From Bryobacterales bacterium (GTDB lineage Bacteria > Acidobacteriota > Terriglobia > Bryobacterales > UBA6623), in contig JAJDTX010000011.1 of the NCBI GenBank assembly GCA_022826925.1, positions 1-64,000 of the forward strand: a DNA stretch of 64,000 nt, read 5' to 3'. The notes under the pieces are model-generated. The model was not told where the DNA came from, did no database searches, and saw nothing but the letters and a program-made list of their open reading frames with translations. Every line of letters starts with the position of its first letter. Position 1 is the first letter of the stretch. Of this stretch, positions 10,001 to 17,715 are shown one piece after another. Position numbers and translations under genes: made by a program.

Positions 10001-10449
10001 GCTTCTGCCGCCAGTCGCGCTTGTCGCGGGTCGTCCGGCGCCAGACCGGTGCCGGGAATGATCGGCACGCCCGCTTGTTCCGCGATCTTGCGCGCCTCGG
10101 TCTTGTCCCCCAACCGGTCCAACAGCTCGGGCGGCGGTCCCACAAACGTGATGCCCGCCTCGGCGCAGGCCCGGGCGAACTCGCTGTTCTCGGAGAGGAA
10201 ACCGTACCCAGGATGAATCGCGTCAATGCCGCGATCCTTCGCCAGAGCGACGATCCCCTCGATGTCGAGATAGGCTGCGACCGGACCCTTGTCGCCGCCT
10301 ACTTCGTAGGCTTCGTCTGCCTTAAAGCGGTGCAGGCTGAGACGGTCCTCGTTGGAATAGATGGTGGCGGTGCGCAGTCCGAGTTCGGTTGCCGCGCGCA
10401 TGATGCGGGTTGCGATCTCGCCGCGGTTGGCCGCAAGCAGCTTCTGCAT
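7009..10449 (-). CDS. pyc: pyruvate carboxylase
   Basis: 1146 residues from the ATG giving MQKLLAANRGEIA, the conserved family start; an ATG three codons upstream is less likely. The domain order is biotin carboxylase (about 1-450, with GYGFLSENSEFA and the Gly-rich SFGGGGRGM), carboxyltransferase (about 530-800, with DTTFRDAHQSLLATRVRT and MWGGATFD), an allosteric linker, and the biotinyl domain at the end with EAMKMQ as the biotin site. It makes oxaloacetate from pyruvate with ATP and bicarbonate in the cytoplasm, replenishing the citrate cycle and feeding gluconeogenesis. The length is normal and no motif is missing. It leads a likely two-gene transcript with ctaA. Confidence 0.97.
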   Translation of the reverse strand: MQKLLAANRGEIATRIMRAATELGLRTATIYSNEDRLSLHRFKADEAYEVGGDKGPVAAYLDIEGIVALAKDRGIDAIHPGYGFLSENSEFARACAEAGITFVGPPPELLDRLGDKTEARKIAEQAGVPIIPGTGLAPDDPRQARLAAEAIGYPLIVKASFGGGGRGMRVVHGPEELAERLEEARTEAQRTFGDGSVFLEKYISRARHIEVQILADTHGSVVHLWERDCSVQRRHQKVVELAPAANLPDGLRDEICAAAIRVAGAVKYRNAGTVEFLVDADSGDWYFIEVNPRVQVEHTVTETITGIDIVRSQILIAQGCRLHENPLNVPRQDEIQRRGFAIQCRITTEDPSDGFSPDYGRLQAYRTAAGLGIRLDGTAYPGAVLSPFYDSLLVKLTAWDSTLPGACARADRALREFRIRGVKTNIQFLQNVVNHASFQAGEVTTGFLEETPELFRFRPARDRANRLLSYIGDTIVNGNATVAGKERPERFEPPPEVPVDPGLEIEPGTRQRLLELGPEKFCEWVHAQKRLLITDTTFRDAHQSLLATRVRTHDLMATAPAVAKRLPDLFSLEMWGGATFDSSLRFLYEDPWERLRALRRAVPNICFQMLLRASNAVGYTSYPDNVVREFTIEAAREGIDVFRIFDSLNDVGNMRVAMDAVQGTGAICEPAICYTGDILDPQRPKYSLNYYLELAKQLKEMGAHMLGIKDMAGLCRPYAAYDLVKVLRGELGLPVHFHTHDSSGLNAATLLKASEAGVDVVDAAVAALSGSTSQPNLNTLVGTLKGTPRDTGLDMRALGDCSLYWETVRTYYLPFDNAPKSGSARLYTHEIPGGQFTNLQQQAAAMGLAQRWRDVEQMYADVNQLLGDIVKVTPSSKVVGDLALFLLAKGMTCDEVRRLPRKHNVGFPDSVIDMMRGSLGEPPGGWPPEVREILLCRKQPIEGRAGEKLPAADIDAATAEAGRLLGRKAKKTDALSLLLYPDVFAKFAETRRKFAEVGVLPTPVFFYGLDSAEECVFDIEPGKRLIVKFLTCGAPRPDGTRRVFFELNGQPREVRVRDHSLQADRPAARKAASGNPDHVGAPTPGLVTGLFVEVGDEVEANSKLLTLEAMKMQSTIYSPTAGTVKEIAVTAGSQVQSKDLLLVLRS

Positions 10450-10576
10450 CGGTCTCAAGTCCTAGGCTAGCAATGATGACGCGGGCGCTCGCCGCCCTCC
10501 CGTCAGCACTCCAAGGCCGTTGCTGTCAACCACCCGCGGATTGTCAGGAACGGTGGACCGTTCAACTCTCGGCAGC

Positions 10577-12322
10577 TCAAGCCGGGACCTTCACATGGAC
10601 GGTCAGGATATCGATGTCGTTGTATTGCTGGTGGCGAACAGAAGACGCCAGGTGTCGAAGCAGCCGGAGCGAGACCTCGCGCTCTACCGAGGCATCATCG
10701 CCGATGTCTCCGAGCACGGCCAGCTGGTCCTGAATATTGTCGTCCCCGCGGGCTGCAACAAGCTCTAGGACCGCTCCGGCACTGTCCCGGTGGGCGAATA
10801 GCCGTAGGCGACGACGCGCAACTCTCGCCCGGTCATCCGCCGGTTGGACAAGAATCTCCAAGCACTCTTCACCGATGGCCTCCAAACGATCCGCCATGTC
10901 GGCGCCCCATCCCGCGGCAGCCGCAAAGGAGCGGAGAAACTCCCTGATCTTTGGCAGAGCCGACGGTTCGAGCGCGGCGTCCATCTTGCTGCGCCGGGAT
11001 TTCGTCAACTCTACGAAAAGGGCCATCAAGATGGCTGCCAGCCCACCCGTCGTCATCGCGTTGGAGAATAGGCCGCCGGCGAACGCGGCAGCCTGCTCCG
11101 GGAAGATCATCTCGCTTTCGAAACCGAGACCTATCCAGAAGGACACGCCGACGATCAGTCCCTTGCGGTATTCGAGCCCGTCCTGGATTAGCACCTTGAT
11201 GCCCACGAGGAAAAGCATCGCCATCAGTACCCCGATGTACCCTCCGACGACCGGCCCGGGTATCGCCAGCACAGCGGCGAGCGCTTTGGGAAAGAACGCC
11301 AGAAGGACGAACATCGCCCCGGTGGCGACTCCCACGCTGCGCGCCGCGACCCCAGTGAGCTCGGCCAGAGCCGCGCTCACCGAGAGGGCCGAGTTGGGCA
11401 CAGTGCCTGCGAGCCCGCATAGCAGGTTAGTGATCCCATCGACGTTTACCGCTCCCTGAACCGCGCGAAAGTCCACCGCTCGCTTCTGTCGCCACGACAC
11501 GCTCTGCACGGCCACGCTACTGCTGATCGAACGAAGGGTCGTGATCAGCATCACCAGCAGGAATGGCGGAACAAGCGACCAGAAGGCCGGACCGAAGTCC
11601 AGATCGATGCCGGGCCACGCCACCGAGGGAAGCCCTAGCCAGCGGGCGTCGGCGATGCGTCCGAAGTCATAGAGCCCGAAAAGACCGCCTAAGACGGAGC
11701 CCGCGACCACGCCGATGACGGGTGCCCACAGGCGGACCACACCTTGGCCCTTCAGCGCGATCACAACGATGACTAGCACGGTTACGATCGCGCACAAGGG
11801 TGCGACGTGTGCAGGACTCCCGGCAGGAACCTCGTCCAGCATTCCGAACACTGATGGCATGGCGGTGACCGGAACCAGCATGAGAACCGCTCCCGACACG
11901 GTCGGCGTTAGGATCCGCCGGAAGAGCGCGAGCCGGGCGGAAAGCAGGAACTGGAAAAGCGAGGCAACAACGACCAGAGTCACCAGCAACGCGACCCCAC
12001 CACTCTTGATCGCATCGATGGAGGGTCCGATGAACGCCGCGGAGCTGCTCATGATAATGACGTAACCCGCGCCGATTCGCCCAATGCGGTTCGCTTGCAA
12101 CAGCGTGGCGGCCCCGCAGATCGCGACCGCCGCAGTAACCGCCCATGACAAATGGGCTTCACTGGCGCCGCCGGCGCGCATTACGACCGTCGGGATCAGA
12201 ATAGGTACGGAAACCATGAGGGCCGTGAGTTGCAGACCGAGCCCGAGCGCGAGGGGCAGCGGAATCTTGTCGTCGGCCTGGTAGCGAAGTCCTTGTTCGT
12301 GCGTCGGATCTTTAGTGGTCAT
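10577..12322 (-). CDS. NCS2-type nucleobase (uracil/xanthine) permease with a C-terminal regulatory-like domain
   Basis: 581 residues starting MTTKDPTHEQG; longer starts exist but add no conserved sequence. Residues about 20-445 form the permease with some 12-14 membrane helices. NCS2 features include QLTALMVSVPILIP early, GYVIIMSSSAAFIGPS, and FRAVQGAVNVDGITNLLCGL, which is the loop usually called the QNxGxxxxT region. Residues about 454-581 are soluble. EAIGEECLEILVQ and a closing LRLLRHLASSVR segment resemble the fold of RsbW-like GHKL ATPases, but the Asn of the N-box is Ile and the G1 box is poor. Such an extension is not part of ordinary UraA-type permeases, which are about 430 residues. 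It stands alone; the substrate is inferred from family only. Confidence 0.75.
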   Translation of the reverse strand: MTTKDPTHEQGLRYQADDKIPLPLALGLGLQLTALMVSVPILIPTVVMRAGGASEAHLSWAVTAAVAICGAATLLQANRIGRIGAGYVIIMSSSAAFIGPSIDAIKSGGVALLVTLVVVASLFQFLLSARLALFRRILTPTVSGAVLMLVPVTAMPSVFGMLDEVPAGSPAHVAPLCAIVTVLVIVVIALKGQGVVRLWAPVIGVVAGSVLGGLFGLYDFGRIADARWLGLPSVAWPGIDLDFGPAFWSLVPPFLLVMLITTLRSISSSVAVQSVSWRQKRAVDFRAVQGAVNVDGITNLLCGLAGTVPNSALSVSAALAELTGVAARSVGVATGAMFVLLAFFPKALAAVLAIPGPVVGGYIGVLMAMLFLVGIKVLIQDGLEYRKGLIVGVSFWIGLGFESEMIFPEQAAAFAGGLFSNAMTTGGLAAILMALFVELTKSRRSKMDAALEPSALPKIREFLRSFAAAAGWGADMADRLEAIGEECLEILVQPADDRARVARRRLRLFAHRDSAGAVLELVAARGDDNIQDQLAVLGDIGDDASVEREVSLRLLRHLASSVRHQQYNDIDILTVHVKVPA

Positions 12323-12507
12323 GTCGGGACGAACCCCATCAGACGCCATCGATGCGGCCTGCAACGCGAGACTTCATCTATTGTCCACTCACCGGACTTC
12401 CATGCCAGGAAAAGCTGCTCATGCGCCTCTTCTATCCTCTTGGGCGGCGGGGAACAGCGAAAGGCGCATCATTGCAGCAGGGCAGCGAGACACGAGGTGC
12501 ATGCACG

Positions 12508-12544
12508 GATCGCGGGCTTACGATCGCGGGTAGAATCGTAGAAT
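12508..12544 (+). promoter_or_regulatory. direct repeats and two TAGAAT boxes before the metallophosphoesterase gene
   Basis: GATCGCGGG occurs at 12508-12516 and 12522-12530, 14 bases apart. TAGAAT follows at 12531-12536 and again at 12539-12544. The second TAGAAT lies seven bases before an in-frame TTG (12552) and 28 bases before the ATG at 12573. This looks like a promoter with a possible repeated binding site; the regulator is unknown. Confidence 0.35.
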
Positions 12545-12572
12545 CCGCCGATTGTCCGGAACGGAAATCCCT

Positions 12573-13409
12573 ATGCGTTTATGGGCGCTTTCTGACCTGC
12601 ATGTGTCCCATCCGGAAAACCGGGTAGCCCTTGAGGGTCTTCCTGCCTTTCCCGACGACTGGCTGATCTTGGGAGGGGATGTTACCACCGGGATGCATCG
12701 TCTTGACTGGTGTTTTCGGCGCCTGACAGCGAAGTTCCGCAAAGTCGTCTGGGTTCCCGGAAACCACGAGCTTTGGACAAGTCCCGATGCGGCTTCCAGG
12801 CTTGGTGGTGTCGCGCTCTACGAGCGGCTCGTTGAAATCGCTCGCCTCCACGACGTTCTCACTCCAGAGGATCCTTACGCGGTGGTTCAACATCGCAGCG
12901 GCCCGGTTCTGATCGTGCCGCTGTTCCTGCTTTACGACTACAGTTTTCGGCCCAAGCACGTCCAGCGTGACGAGGTAGTTCGGTGGGCCCGGGAAACCGG
13001 CTCTGTTTGCTCCGACGAACTCGTGCTGAAGCCTGACCCGTTTCCGGATCGGGAATCGTGGTGCGCCGCTCGCTGCAAGGACGCCGCCGCTAGGCTCGCG
13101 TCCTATCCGGCGGATCTTCCTAAGGTCCTGATCAATCACTTTCCGCTGGAAGAACAGCACGCCGTGCTGCCACGTATCCCCCGCTTCACACCATGGTGCG
13201 GGACCCGCCGCACGCATGGCTGGCACCGCCACTTCAACGCGTGTGCGGTGGTGTACGGCCACCTGCACATCCGGGGCACGCAATGGCTCGACGGTGTGCC
13301 CTTTCAGGAAGTCTCCCTAGGATATCCGCACCAGTGGGACCGCCGACAAGGGGTCGGAGCGTACCTGCGGGAAGTGGCCATGGCGCCCCGGGGCGTAACC
13401 AGCCGATGA
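12573..13409 (+). CDS. calcineurin-like metallophosphoesterase, PptH-like by context
   Basis: 278 residues starting MRLWALSDLHVSHPEN. An in-frame TTG at 12552 is an alternative start. Metal-site motifs are D8-x-H10 (SDLH), D36 (LGGD), GNHE at 63-66, the later INHFPL and GHLHI. This is a complete set for a two-metal phosphoesterase. Its last codons overlap the ATG of the following phosphopantetheinyl transferase by four bases (ATGA), so the two are translationally coupled. In Mycobacterium tuberculosis the gene beside pptT is Rv2795c (PptH), which removes phosphopantetheine from carrier proteins. The same order and similar N-terminus suggest the same job here. That assignment is inference; an unrelated phosphatase cannot be excluded. 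Confidence 0.8.
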   Translation: MRLWALSDLHVSHPENRVALEGLPAFPDDWLILGGDVTTGMHRLDWCFRRLTAKFRKVVWVPGNHELWTSPDAASRLGGVALYERLVEIARLHDVLTPEDPYAVVQHRSGPVLIVPLFLLYDYSFRPKHVQRDEVVRWARETGSVCSDELVLKPDPFPDRESWCAARCKDAAARLASYPADLPKVLINHFPLEEQHAVLPRIPRFTPWCGTRRTHGWHRHFNACAVVYGHLHIRGTQWLDGVPFQEVSLGYPHQWDRRQGVGAYLREVAMAPRGVTSR

Positions 13410-14137
13410 CCCCCCCTAACGCTTGGTGGAGTCCTTGGCGGGAGTCCGAAAGCTTGCTCATCCTGCATGTCGACCTAAGGCCAAGCCCCGACCGCGAAGA
13501 GCAGGCTCTTGCCCTGCTCGACGAACAAGAGCAGGAGCGTTGGAAACAGTTCGCGAGCAACGACGCTCGGCGTCGGTACACGCTTTGCCGCGGTGCGCTT
13601 CGGGCCAACCTCTGCGATCGGCTGGGGTGTCCGAACCAGGAACTGTCCTTCGGCTATCTCGAGCACGGCAAGCCGTTTGCGAAGGTTAACGGAGCACCGT
13701 CAGGCGAGAGCTTCAATCTGAGCCACAGCGGCCAGCACGGACTGATCGGATTCTCGAGTCAGGACGGGCTTGGCGTAGATCTGGAGGTGCGCGCTCCCGG
13801 CAGGGATTTCGACGGCATCGGCAGCAGCGTTTACGGTCCGACGGAGCAGGGCGCGCTGTCCGCGGCCAGCGGGGACGACAAGGCGGATGTCTTCTACCGG
13901 TTTTGGAGCCTGAAGGAAGCGCTCATCAAGGCCCTGGGCACCGGATTCTCGCTAAATCCATCACGCTTCGAGGTACCGGGGCCGATGATCGAGGGCGAAC
14001 GCTCCGGTGTGTTTCGCTTTCCGCACCTACCGTCGGAGCCGTTCTGGCTGGAGGATCTGGGAGAGCCCCGGTTCGCTGCCGCGAGCGCCTGCCGGTTGAC
14101 AGTGGGAGATGCTGGTCCGAGCGGAGGACTCCGCTAG
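13406..14137 (+). CDS. 4'-phosphopantetheinyl transferase (Sfp/Gsp/HetI type)
   Basis: 243 residues. It transfers phosphopantetheine from coenzyme A to a serine of acyl- or peptidyl-carrier proteins. Motifs are NLSHSG at 104-109, GVDLE at 123-127 (the Mg-binding Asp and Glu) and WSLKEALIKALGTG at 167-180. Together these are the complete Sfp-type signature. The ATG sits inside the stop of the upstream metallophosphoesterase (ATGA overlap), which fixes the start. The two form a likely load-and-strip pair for carrier proteins. No polyketide, peptide-synthetase or acyl-carrier genes are in the window, so its partner carrier protein is unknown. The last residues run to within 155 bases of the DUF1592 gene. 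Confidence 0.92.
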   Translation: MTPPNAWWSPWRESESLLILHVDLRPSPDREEQALALLDEQEQERWKQFASNDARRRYTLCRGALRANLCDRLGCPNQELSFGYLEHGKPFAKVNGAPSGESFNLSHSGQHGLIGFSSQDGLGVDLEVRAPGRDFDGIGSSVYGPTEQGALSAASGDDKADVFYRFWSLKEALIKALGTGFSLNPSRFEVPGPMIEGERSGVFRFPHLPSEPFWLEDLGEPRFAAASACRLTVGDAGPSGGLR

Positions 14138-14288
14138 CAGCCAGCGGAAGAAACCGTCGCAGCGTTCGAGAGCTGATGCATCCGCCAAGGTGGCTCCGCA
14201 CACACACGACGGCCGCCCGCCCTGCCGGCAGGACACTGCCGTTGCCCGCTGCCACCGAGCGCAATCCCCGCGGGGTGGCGGTCCCCAA

Positions 14289-14294
14289 TACAAT
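14289..14294 (+). promoter_or_regulatory. TANNNT element TACAAT before the DUF1592 gene
   Basis: TACAAT overlaps the annotated ATG (14293) and stands exactly seven bases before an in-frame GTG at 14302. The GTG start still gives a full signal peptide (VVARLLVIAATLCFQAVAG). The same arrangement recurs at 34339. Confidence 0.4.
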
Positions 14295-16641
14295 GACGAC
14301 TGTGGTTGCAAGGCTGCTAGTTATCGCTGCGACCCTATGCTTCCAAGCCGTTGCTGGCGACTTCGACGACCTTGTGCAGCCCTTGCTCTCGAAGCACTGC
14401 ATCGCCTGCCATGGGCAGCAGATGCAGATGGCAGAACTGCGCTTGGACCAATTCCAGAGCGAGCCCGACGCGCTACGCTATCCCGGCATCTGGGATGACG
14501 TGCTGCGCATGACCACGCTCGGCAAGATGCCGCCTCCCGGGAGCCTCGCGCCAACGCAATCGGAACTGGAATCTTTGGCTGAGTGGATCGAGAGCAACCG
14601 CTCGACCATGGAGCTTCACCGCAGCACGCAGGCACGGCGCGTCACAGCGCGCCGCTTGAACCGGGCGGAATACAACAACACCGTGCGAGATTTGCTGGGA
14701 ATCGAAGGCCGGCCGGCGGACGCATTCCCGGTTGACGACTCCGGCTACGGATTCGACAACATCGCCGACGTGCTCTCGATTTCCCCGCTGTTGATGGAGA
14801 AGTACGTCGCAGCGGCAGGCAAGTTAGCTCGCGCAACCGTGTGGGACAAACCCCGCGCGGCCGAACCGACGAGGTTCCGCATCCAAGCATCGCGCGACGA
14901 GTCGAACTCGGCCGCTATCGGCCGAATCTCACCCTTCGCCGCGGACGGGTCCATCCGCCTTAGCTTCGAGTTCCCCGCCTCCGGCTTCTACGAGTTCGCA
15001 TTCGGCGCGATCGACAGGCGCCAGCGATCAGAGGAAGACGGCCGCTACCTGCCCGACATGGAACCGCCGCCCCCCAGGCTGATGACGATGCGCCTAGACG
15101 GCTCGCGGATGGCGACGAAAGCCGTCGAGGCGGCTCAGTACTTCGACCGCAGCGAGCGCGTCACGCACCGGATCGAGCCCGGAAACATGGACATATGGGT
15201 GGGATTCATCGATCAAGCTGGCAATCCGATGGACCCAAACACGGAATATTCGCAGCGCAAGCTGTGGGTGGATTACCTGGAGATCAACGGTCCTTTCGAC
15301 GCCGAGCCGCTTCCCCTGCCCGCAAGCCATCGTCGCTTGCTGGTGTGCCGGCCAGATGGCGAAGAACCGTGGGAGCCGTGCGCGCGCCGGATCATCGAGC
15401 GCTTGACCCTGAGATCGTACCGGCGTCCACCCACACAGCCGGAGATGCAGAGTCTGATGACGCTGGCCTCGCGTTCGATGCGCGACGGCGAGAGCTTCGA
15501 GGGAATGATTCAGACTGTCCTGCAAACAGTGTTGGTGTCCCCGCAATTCCTGTTCCGCATTGAGCGCAGCCCGGAGCAGGCTTCGGACCAGCGGGCTCGG
15601 GAACTGGACGACTTCGAGTTGGCCTCGCGCCTGTCGTACTTCCTCTGGAGCAGCATGCCGGACGATGCCCTCTTCGACGCTGCGGCTGACGGCAGCCTGC
15701 GGTCCGCCGAGGCATTGCGGCGCCAGGCGCGGCGAATGCTGGCCGACCCGCGATCGTCCGCTCTGGTTAAGAACTTCGCCGGCCAGTGGCTGCAGTTGCG
15801 CAACTTGATGCAGGCCCAGCCGGACGCCGAGCGCTTCCCGGCGTTCGACGAAGAGCTGCGCGAATCCATGCTCAGGGAGTCGGAGCTGTTCTTCGACAGC
15901 GTCGTGCGCGAAGATCGCAGCATCCTCGACTTTCTCGACAGCGACTTCACGTTTGTCAACGAAGCCCTAGCCCGACACTATGGGATAGGCGATGTCTCCG
16001 GAGACGAATTCCGCCGCATACAGCTCCCCAACGAGCAACGAGGCGGACTGCTCGGGCAGGCGAGCTTGCTGACCATTTCGTCCTACCCGACCCGCACGTC
16101 GCCGGTGTTGCGCGGGCTGTGGGTGCTAGAAAACCTCCTCGGGCAGAGTCCGCCGCCGCCACCTCCAGACGTGCCCGAGCTCGAAGTCCAAGAGGGTCCG
16201 TTGGTCGGCACGCTGCGCGAGCAACTCGAGGCGCACCGCTCTAACGCGGGTTGCATGTCGTGCCACCGCGTTATGGACGCGATCGGGTTCGGCTTGGAGA
16301 ACTACGACGCAACGGGCAGGTGGAGGGAACGGGAAGGAGACCTGCCGCTCGACACGTCTGGCACCCTGCCCGGGGACCACTCTTTTCAATCACCCGCAGA
16401 ACTGCGAAAGATCTTGGTCAGCACCGAAGCGCAGTCATTCAGCCGCACGCTAGCCAAGAAGCTCCTCACCTATGCGTTGGGACGGGGCGTCGACCGGCAC
16501 GATAACCCAGCAGTTGACGAGATCCAGCGACAGCTGGTCGATGCTGGGTACCGGTTTTCCGCTCTCGTAGAAGCCATCGTGAGCTCGGAGCCCTTCCGTC
16601 TGACAGCGCCTGACCGGACGGTTGCTGGCGAAGATCTTTGA
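14293..16641 (+). CDS. exported cytochrome-domain protein of the DUF1587/DUF1595/DUF1592/DUF1588/DUF1585 family
   Basis: 782 residues from ATG 14293, or 779 from GTG 14302. A signal peptide is followed by a PSCyt1-like haem site (CIACH) and then GKMPPPGS. Next come DUF1587 (RLNRAEYNNTVRDLLG), DUF1595 (ERLTLRSYRRPPTQPEM), DUF1592 (ASRLSYFLWSSMPDDALFDA), DUF1588 with a second CxxCH (GCMSCHRVMDAIGFGLENYD) and DUF1585 (LLTYALGRGVDR). All modules are present in the usual order. The family is periplasmic in Planctomycetes and Acidobacteriota. Its reaction is unknown, though two covalent haems suggest electron transfer linked to polymer or sugar oxidation. The usual DUF1552 partner does not follow; a CbiB gene on the other strand does. 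Confidence 0.88.
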   Translation: MTTVVARLLVIAATLCFQAVAGDFDDLVQPLLSKHCIACHGQQMQMAELRLDQFQSEPDALRYPGIWDDVLRMTTLGKMPPPGSLAPTQSELESLAEWIESNRSTMELHRSTQARRVTARRLNRAEYNNTVRDLLGIEGRPADAFPVDDSGYGFDNIADVLSISPLLMEKYVAAAGKLARATVWDKPRAAEPTRFRIQASRDESNSAAIGRISPFAADGSIRLSFEFPASGFYEFAFGAIDRRQRSEEDGRYLPDMEPPPPRLMTMRLDGSRMATKAVEAAQYFDRSERVTHRIEPGNMDIWVGFIDQAGNPMDPNTEYSQRKLWVDYLEINGPFDAEPLPLPASHRRLLVCRPDGEEPWEPCARRIIERLTLRSYRRPPTQPEMQSLMTLASRSMRDGESFEGMIQTVLQTVLVSPQFLFRIERSPEQASDQRARELDDFELASRLSYFLWSSMPDDALFDAAADGSLRSAEALRRQARRMLADPRSSALVKNFAGQWLQLRNLMQAQPDAERFPAFDEELRESMLRESELFFDSVVREDRSILDFLDSDFTFVNEALARHYGIGDVSGDEFRRIQLPNEQRGGLLGQASLLTISSYPTRTSPVLRGLWVLENLLGQSPPPPPPDVPELEVQEGPLVGTLREQLEAHRSNAGCMSCHRVMDAIGFGLENYDATGRWREREGDLPLDTSGTLPGDHSFQSPAELRKILVSTEAQSFSRTLAKKLLTYALGRGVDRHDNPAVDEIQRQLVDAGYRFSALVEAIVSSEPFRLTAPDRTVAGEDL

Positions 16642-16740
16642 AGATCGGACCGTGAGCCGATGGTGCCGTCCGGGCTCATTCAAATGCCTGGCGTGTTGTT
16701 GTCACGGGAGCGCCAAATCACCGCCGAGCCAGCCCTGTCG

Positions 16741-17715
16741 CTATCCCGCGGATCCGGTGCCCAGCAGCCACCACGCCACTAGGCCCACGGTCATCGCGGC
16801 CGCCAAGAGCGCGACGCGCCTGGCGAGCCGATAGTCGGCTGATGCACCAGCCGGCGGGTCTGCAGGATCGCCCAGCCAAGTCTCCGTCACCAGATCCCCG
16901 GCCAGCCAGATCGGACCGGCGAGCCGGCGCTGAATCGCACCTGCGACCGCACCCTCGCTCCAGCCTGGATTCGGACCGGGAACGACGCTGTGCTGGCTCC
17001 AAGCGATGCGAAACGCCTTCGCGGCCGACGCCCGCGGAACGAGCAGCGCCGCTAGCCCGATCAGCAGCCAAGCGAGCCGGGCAGGTGCAAACACGAGAAG
17101 ATCGTCGGATCGCGCTGCACACCAGCCGAAGAGTCGGTAACGGTCGCTCTTGTATCCAACCATGGAATCCATGGTGCTGACCGCCTTGAACAGCACGAGT
17201 CCCGGCAAGCCGGCGACCGCGTACCAAAAGACCGGAGCGATGAAGCCGTCCACGACGTTCTCCGCCAAGCTCTCCACCGCAGCGCGCCGGCATGCCGGAA
17301 CGTCCATGCGGGCCGTGTCGCGGCCGACAAGCTTGGCAACGGCCTGGCGAGCGGCTGCGAGATCGCCACCGGACGAGTCAACCTTGTCACAGTGACGGAG
17401 AAGGTCTCCCAGGGCAAGAAGGGCATAGACGCAAAGGAAGTGGAACGCCGTTCCGGCAATTGCATGCCATGCCTCCAGCGCTACGAGCAGCGCCCAGACT
17501 CCCCCGGTCCACAAGCATCCGACCAATGCAACCAAGGCACATCCGCCCACACGGCCGTCGGCACCCAGTCCGCGCAGAAAGCGCTCAATCGCAGAGACCG
17601 AGCGCCCTATCAAGCGCACTGGATGCCCGCGCCAGGCTGGATCCCCGACAGCGAAGTCCAAGGCTGCGGCTGCAACTAGGAGGCCGCCTACCGGAGGCGG
17701 CATGGTCAAGCCCAC
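16741..17715 (-). CDS. cbiB: adenosylcobinamide-phosphate synthase (CbiB/CobD family)
   Basis: 324 residues, several membrane helices. It joins adenosylcobyric acid to an aminopropanol linker in the inner membrane. Signatures are DFAVGDPAWRGHPVRLIG near the start, RRAAVESLAENVVDGFIAPV, TMDSMVGYKSDRY and PGPNPGWSEGAVAGAI. All of these are conserved in CbiB. The start overlaps the cbiZ stop by ten bases, or a second ATG four codons in just avoids it. Both arrangements indicate co-transcription with cbiZ. No corrin-ring synthesis genes lie nearby, so the pair most likely rebuilds imported corrinoids. Confidence 0.93.
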   Translation of the reverse strand: MGLTMPPPVGGLLVAAAALDFAVGDPAWRGHPVRLIGRSVSAIERFLRGLGADGRVGGCALVALVGCLWTGGVWALLVALEAWHAIAGTAFHFLCVYALLALGDLLRHCDKVDSSGGDLAAARQAVAKLVGRDTARMDVPACRRAAVESLAENVVDGFIAPVFWYAVAGLPGLVLFKAVSTMDSMVGYKSDRYRLFGWCAARSDDLLVFAPARLAWLLIGLAALLVPRASAAKAFRIAWSQHSVVPGPNPGWSEGAVAGAIQRRLAGPIWLAGDLVTETWLGDPADPPAGASADYRLARRVALLAAAMTVGLVAWWLLGTGSAG

